From contig JAGFNK010000022.1 in the NCBI GenBank assembly GCA_025769875.1, positions 1 through 64,000 of the forward strand: a DNA stretch of 64,000 nt. The letters are read 5' to 3'. Each line of letters opens with the position of its first letter. The first letter of the stretch is position 1. The position numbers were made by a program, and so were the translations under genes. This document shows positions 58,281 through 64,000 of this stretch, in pieces. The notes under the pieces are model-generated. The model was not told the DNA's origin. It saw only the letters and a program-made list of their open reading frames with translations, and did not search any database. Origin of the DNA: Russula earlei. Its lineage: Eukaryota > Basidiomycota > Agaricomycetes > Russulales > Russulaceae.

Positions 58281-60091
58281 AGAAAAGGACTATCGCGTGC
58301 CCGTATACATAGATATAATCTTGCATCTTCTAACCAGAAGTCTTCATTTTTGCTTGTCTCTAGGCATCGCTCACAGCCCCTGGTTGATGGACTTGCGTGC
58401 GTCAAACAATCATATGCTCCGCATGCTCCTCCCAGGCGGCAGATGCGACCCACCTCGGGGGCGTGTTTCGGATAAGGGCTATATAAGCGAATCAAATGGC
58501 ATGCGCGTGAGATTAATGTCGGCCTCGGTCCCAGTCTTGAGAATTGACCATCCAATGAATGAAGTAAGGTAACCAACCCCCTTTCGGATGGGCGGACCAG
58601 GAGCCCGAACCCTAAAACCTGAACCTGAAATGGAGGGAACCAACCTACTGAGACCGAGCTACAACAGCCGCAGAACACGCTTATAGCTCATGGTTGAGAG
58701 AGAGAGAGAACCTCGTCTGGTGCTTGGCCCCATTAGAAGCAGGCCGGGGTGCTGCTACACACCTGCTCGGCTGTCGTTGATCCAACAAATCCTCGTAGTT
58801 GGTCTTTGGCCTGGTCTCCTGCTATGGTGCCGTTGTGTGCGAGCGCTCTTCCCTTATTCGAAGGTCTCAGTCAGACGTCTCCCATTCCTGATCCGTAACA
58901 ATATGAGAGGCCACACCCGAAATCGGGGGAATTTGCTTATTGAAGTTTTGGTCGCTCTGCCCTGGTAGGTCGGTCCCTTCCCATGCCTCATGATGGGAGC
59001 ACCAGAGCGAGTTCATTATTCGATCAACTTGCCTATTGATCTTATCGGCATCCTCGTCGTCAGCCTCGCACCTGGTGCTAGCAGACAGGAAACGGTGAAT
59101 GGGCGGTGGTGGATGATGGGATTGTCCCTAGATGCACAGGACCTCTCGCCTTCCGCTGGGCAAAATGAAGATCCGTCATGCAGGCGACGTCGTGATTTAT
59201 GACAGAGGTGGTGTCTGGTAAAAAAACAAAAAACAAAAAGTCCTGTCTTGCTGGAGGGTGGCCGGTGAGAGGACTCAGGGAGTCCATGGTGGTGATGACG
59301 AGTTACACGAGACACGTGTGCGGGCGGATTGGATCGGATGGGAAATGTGGGCGTCAGCGACCTTATGGGCGGGCGATCGCCTCCCCCCACTGAGTCGGGC
59401 TGGATCCGAGGTTCGGGCATCGCGGGCAGATGGAGACACGGAGAGGGAGGAGGACGTGTTGTTGCGCGAGTTCGTCGACGGCCTTTTGATTCGAACCGTT
59501 GAAACGTTTGGAGTGCCTGCCAGCGCTGATGGATGGCCCGTCAGCTCGGTAAGTAATTAAGCCACTTATCAGCAAAGCAAAAGCTCCGGTAGCAACCAAA
59601 GTGACCGCAGCCCCGCCTAACCGAGTGCCGGACCAGTACCGTCAGGGGTGCTTTCTCGTACGTACGTACGTTATCGCAAGAGTGGCACATGGGAATGAGC
59701 GAAACTCGTTCAGGCCCCATCACGGTTCACCAGCAAAACTACCACCGAACGGAAACAGAACCGGCGAGCACTATGACCGACGTGACGGCACACGGCGCCC
59801 AAGTTTCCCTCGTATTGAGTATTCGTATCCACCATCTCTACTCAAGGACGTAAGGCTTCGCACGTTGTCCTTCCTATTGCGTCTCGCTATCGTCTAAACA
59901 TTCAGTGCAACAACTAAGCGTATAGTATACCAGCCAGCTTCAAGCCGTAGCGTAGCATTTCGATGGTCTCGATAACAAGAAGACTCTAATCGTCCATCTC
60001 ACCTACGCCTTCCCTCAGAATGATATGATACTCTTACACCTCCAGCAACAGATTTGGACCGGGGATAGCACCCCCATATTCACGAACGGAC
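58281..60091. other. Intergenic, no gene recognised
   Basis: Short unsupported frames on both strands. ACGTACGTACGT run near 59655 and AAAAAACAAAAAACAAAAAG near 59220. Nothing else seen. Confidence 0.45.
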
Positions 60092-61093
60092 CTACAACGA
60101 TTTGATTTTTGCGCGGCGTGCCTCGAGAGCCTGCTTCGTTATGCGGGTGCCGAGGATGACATCCCAGTGGACGAACCAGGGCTGGGCAAAGTTGAACTTG
60201 ATGCCGCTGGGTGAGTGGTGTATGTCATGGTACTCGGCCGTGGCGCCGCTGAAGTGTTGGAATGGGTCGAGCGGGAAGCGGTACCCGCAGTGGTCGTCGA
60301 CGGCTTTGCAGGTGGTCAGGAGGAAGAAGAGCATCGCCTGACGCGGCGATAGTTGCGCAGAGGACTCGGAGATCATGGCGCCCATCGAATCGAGTATGAA
60401 GCCCTCTATCGGGTGGTTGTAAAGCGTACCGTAAGCATAGGGCACGTACAGCCGGTGGTGGATCGAGTGCAACTCCTTGTACAGGAACTCGTTGAGGTGC
60501 ATCGCACGATGGAGAAAATATTGCCACGAGTCGAGCACAATCCTAATGCGAATTTTGTTACACGTTTTTTTGGAAGAGCTCTGTTGGCCTTTGACTTACA
60601 TGGCGACGAACAGCTGCACGGTGGGGATGAACCACCAGTACAGGAAGTAAGCGAGCGGGGCCGCAGCGTCTTCGAATGCACCCAGCGGGGACGCGAGGGT
60701 CTGCGCAATGCCCCGCATCGCGCCGGCATGGTCAACTTTCTGCGTGTGTTCGGTGACCCACCAAACCCCGAGGGCAGTCTGGACGGCCTGCTGAGAGAGG
60801 ACGGCGCGGAGAACCTCAAGCCGCGTGGCGCGGTTGCGGGTGGCGACCTCACTCGAGGGATTTATACGGTAGCGAACGACCCATGCCCAGTTAGTGCAAT
60901 CGAGGAGGTGGAAGAAGCCAGACATGAGCCAGTACGCGGGGAGCGGGGCGAGGACGGCGAGGACGGAGTCCGACAGGGGTGGAAAGAGGGATGGGGCTGG
61001 GGAGTAGTAGACCGGGTAGGCATGGTAGATGAGGCGGTCCGGAGGGATGGTGTGTGGTGTCCCCGTCAGATTGTAATTGTAGCTCGACGACAT
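60092..61093 (-). CDS. SUR2: Sphingoid-base C4-hydroxylase, copy B
   Basis: Model: complement of 61093-60600 and 60542-60092 with one 57-nt intron; 314 aa. It starts MSSSYNYNLTGTPHTIPPDR. Conserved parts match copy A: LPAYWLMSGFFHLLD, SSEVATRNRATRLEVLRAVL, IVLDSWQYFLHRAMHLNEFL, HSIHHRLYVPYAYGTLYNHP, DDHCGYRFPLDPF, EYHDIHHSPSGIKFNFAQPW and FVHWDVILGTRITKQ. All His boxes are intact. In the loop after the last His box it has SPSGIKFNFAQ where copy A and yeast have QVxGIKxNFSQ, so the substrate side may have drifted. Exon-intron structure is identical to copy A, showing duplication rather than retroposition. Confidence 0.93.
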
Positions 61094-64000
61094 AGCTGGA
61101 CGTATCGCTCCCAAACGAGATCGTCCTTTTATCGTCGTAGCATACCAGGTTTGGGTTCCTGTGCTGGTTACATCAGAAAATCTTAACCATGCTGGTGGAC
61201 CTGGTATGGACCTGGAAAGTCGGAGTAATTGTCCAGATCGGACCTGGCTACGTATTGCGGTTGTTGTAGCCCAGTCTCCACGGTGTTTGATCAACTTGAG
61301 GTCATCATGGACGATATCTAATGGACGGATATCATATCAACGGCATTAGCAGGTATCCGTACATGGCGGCGCGCCCAATCTAATTCATTAGAGCGGGTCC
61401 AAGTTCTGGGCATTTCTCAATTTGGTGCAGATGTTTCGTGATGCCAAGGGAGCGGGGTGGAAGGAGATATGAGAAATGCCTTCATTACAACAGCAATTGA
61501 TCTGCCTGGCCATGGAAAGATGCGAATGAGCATAGAAAAAGAGAAACCCTTTCAAATGTGACGGCACGCCCGCAGGCAGATAGTCTAGGTCATGCCCGCA
61601 GTAGGATCATAGTCGCGAGGGAAAACTGAAGCAACAATGTGACGATTCAAGCGCTGACATGTCGACGTTGGCGTGTTTACAGCATGCCGTAATGTCATCA
61701 CGAACCGCACACATCGAGCCGTTTGAGTTATCAGGGACAACTCGGGTAACCTTTTGTCTTTCCAGACTGCCTAACTTTGTCAAACTCCAAATCAGGTCAT
61801 TGTAGATGACAAGCGTATGATTGAGTAGTATACTTACGCGCTACTTTTATTCACTGCTGGAAAGTAATAAGTGCCATCTTAGAACCAGTGGATGATTATT
61901 GTTAGATGTTGTCAGAACAATCTGGTCCCGTCCGTTTGTGTTTGAACAGCTTGAATTTTTCAACCGAGAGGCGGAGTAGTCCCCAGTACTCTTATTCAGC
62001 GCAGGAAAATATCAATATGCCGCAGGCGCAGAAGTGGCGCGCCACCGCCACCATCTCCTGAAAGAATGGGGTTGAAACCCATCGCTAAACGTGCAGATCC
62101 GATTCAGTGCCGGTGCCGGCTTAATGATAATACGGTCCTCCCTCACACCCTCATACCTTGTATACAGTAATTCGTTTTCCTCGATCGCACGTGGTATTTT
62201 CATCCCTTGAACTTCGGCTTGTTAGCGGTTATCCATGTGCCCCTGAACTCCTCATGCCCCTGGACCTCTCGCATGGGGCATTGGTTATGAGCTGACTGTA
62301 ATCGATAAATATAGACCTATGTGCAGCACACAACCCGCTTCGCGGCCCGACTCGGATTGCGTCTGGATCCATTAGTACAGTCACAAGCTTTTTGTTTTCG
62401 AAAAAAAAAAAGCAAATTACGCATGGGTATGTTTGCGTGCGAATTCCCCGGGTTTTTACTGCATCCGACTACCCCCCGATATTCATGAAGAGTCACAGCC
62501 TTGACTCGGGGACAACGCAACAGTGGAACTCCCTCCCAGGTTGATCGGGACTTGTGAAGAATGGTGATGGTCCACATGCGAGTCAGAGAGCAAGTTAAGT
62601 TTGCGTCTGATCTCAGGCGAACGACGCAGTAGACATCTTTCCTCTTGGCGCTGTAACGTAACGATGGCGTGGAAAACATCACCAGAAATGGCAGGCGGTG
62701 TTGGAAATGAAAAGGCAGTTCAGTTACTGAGCCGTTGGCGAGTCATCGGTGAGCGCTGTTGCTTTTGAATTGAGTGCCCTCCGCCGGAAAAACATTACAG
62801 TTACAGTCACGTAACGGTCATCTGAACTTCAGGCCGTTTGATACATCATGTAGACACCACAGTGAGCGTTCGCTTTTGATGCTGGAATGGAAAAGGTGGT
62901 CATCATGATCGGGTCACATCATGATCATCAGCCACAACCCATCCATCACGTGATATGAACATAACCCGTATCACTTGTCACTGACTGATGATGTCAGACA
63001 TCAGCGCCGCATCACGGAACTGAAGGCTGTACAATTTGACCTTTTTAAGTAAGCAAAAAGGTGAAACGATTATCACGCAATGATTGGGATGCAATGATCT
63101 AACTCAGATTACGTCGCACATGGTCTCCAAGCGATGGTCGATGACCTCAGCAGCTATCATATATCGACCGTATTTAAACGCTTGCTCAAAGATGGCAGTT
63201 ATCCTGCCATTTGGACTTGCCATCGCCACAGATCGTTCTATGCTGAACGACACTGGCCACAAGATCGTTACTCTGTCGATTACATGTCTTCGTCTCCTCC
63301 CCGCAAAGTAGGTCTTTCTTGGATGCTCGCGGCGACAAATGATCGTTTTGTTTCTATCTCATTTCCAAGTCCAAGCCTTCTCAGTTGCGCCTCTCGCTCC
63401 ATCGTGTGAGTGGTGAGTTCCCCCGAGCGGCTGTGTGAGGCTCCGTACCGAGATGAATATTATCGTCGCTTGGTTTTCGTCACTTATGGATCTCTCCCGA
63501 GTCGGCAACGGCACTGCAGGTCGTAACGACTCCATCCCCCATTGGGAAATCAAATTCATTTGAGACGGGTGACTTTTAAAGGAGCACGCCTAACATTTTG
63601 AAAGCGGTGCATGTGGCCAAGGGCCGAGAGATGGCGAGAGGGATGACCATATCATCAGGAAAAACCTCCCGCGCTACATCAGTAAACTGGCAAATTAGAT
63701 TCCAGGTTTCCACTGGTTTTCATTGGTTTCCAGGTTTCCAGGAACTTGAAACCCAGAAACTCTGAAACCTATAGTACTCAACTCAGATCTACCATTATTC
63801 ACACACAAGCATTACTGGCAACTAAGGCTCCAACCGTTCCATCTATATAACCATCTTATACAGTTAATACCGTATATGTTTACGTTTATGTATAGGGTCA
63901 AGTCTCCAAGGTTGTGTACACAGTAGGTATACAGTATGTAGATGGTCAAACAGTTTTTATATCATATGACAATCTACAAATGTAACAGCCTAAAGTTAAT
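61094..64000. other. Gene-poor right end of the window
   Basis: No gene recognised. Small frames (for example 62317-62682 -, 63134-63409 +) lack motifs. An A11 run lies near 62400, a CATGATGATC-type inverted repeat near 62905-62930 and a GTTTCCAGG repeat near 63705-63770. The last 200 bp are AT-rich. Confidence 0.45.
63705..63775. repeat. GGTTTCCA / TGGAAAC-type short repeat
   Basis: GGTTTCCACTGGTTTTCATT then GGTTTCCAGGTTTCCAGGAA, followed by the near-inverse TTGAAACC-CAGAAACTCTGAAACC. It may fold back; possibly a MITE end. Confidence 0.5.

Overview
The window is nuclear DNA of a filamentous basidiomycete, most likely an agaricomycete. Nearly every conserved gene is broken by several short introns (about 45-70 nt). 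Conserved proteins (Sda1, Ccz1, eL43, Tim44, Sur2, cytochrome c haem lyase) are fungal in type. A small family resembling the basidiomycete DUF7330 family is present four times. Gene models were built by hand: splice junctions were accepted when they restored family-conserved protein sequence and kept frame. I could not run alignments.

Layout. 0.3-3.7 kb: a complete PIF/Harbinger DNA transposon with ~210-bp inverted repeats and a TAA target duplication. 4-19.3 kb: a dense housekeeping block holding SDA1 (-), an intron-bearing tRNA-Met (-), a five-finger CCCH protein of the ZC3H3/Red5 type (+), ribosomal protein eL43 (-), CCZ1 (-), a USP-type ubiquitin protease (-) and dihydroxyacetone kinase (+). 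The last two start only 74 bp apart and both carry apparent frameshifts. 19.3-28.5 kb: an AT-rich transposon nest, with a decayed SWIM-finger MULE split by solo LTRs (each bounded by a 5-bp duplication) beside a 4.5-kb hAT element with a perfect 8-bp duplication. 28.5-38.9 kb: sparse sequence with cytochrome c haem lyase (-) and a sugar transporter (+). 38.9-50.7 kb: four DUF7330-like paralogues (one +, three -) with a cytochrome b561-like membrane protein (-) and methionine-R-sulfoxide reductase (+). 51.4-61.1 kb: a rearranged segment with a Tim44 pseudogene, two intact sphingoid-base C4-hydroxylase genes plus a fragment of a third, a UCH-L3-type deubiquitinase, and dihydroxyacetone-kinase relics in opposite orientations. 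61.1-64 kb: no gene recognised.

Common themes. GC-AG introns look frequent (4 of about 67 modelled introns, plus one in a pseudogene). Very small exons occur (3, 4, 12 and 18 nt) and one intron is only 32 nt. Several genes carry single-base frameshifts, which are either assembly errors or true decay. The best candidates for undescribed biology are the DUF7330 cluster and the duplicated/inverted SUR2-DAK segment. No CRISPR, plasmid or viral system is present.
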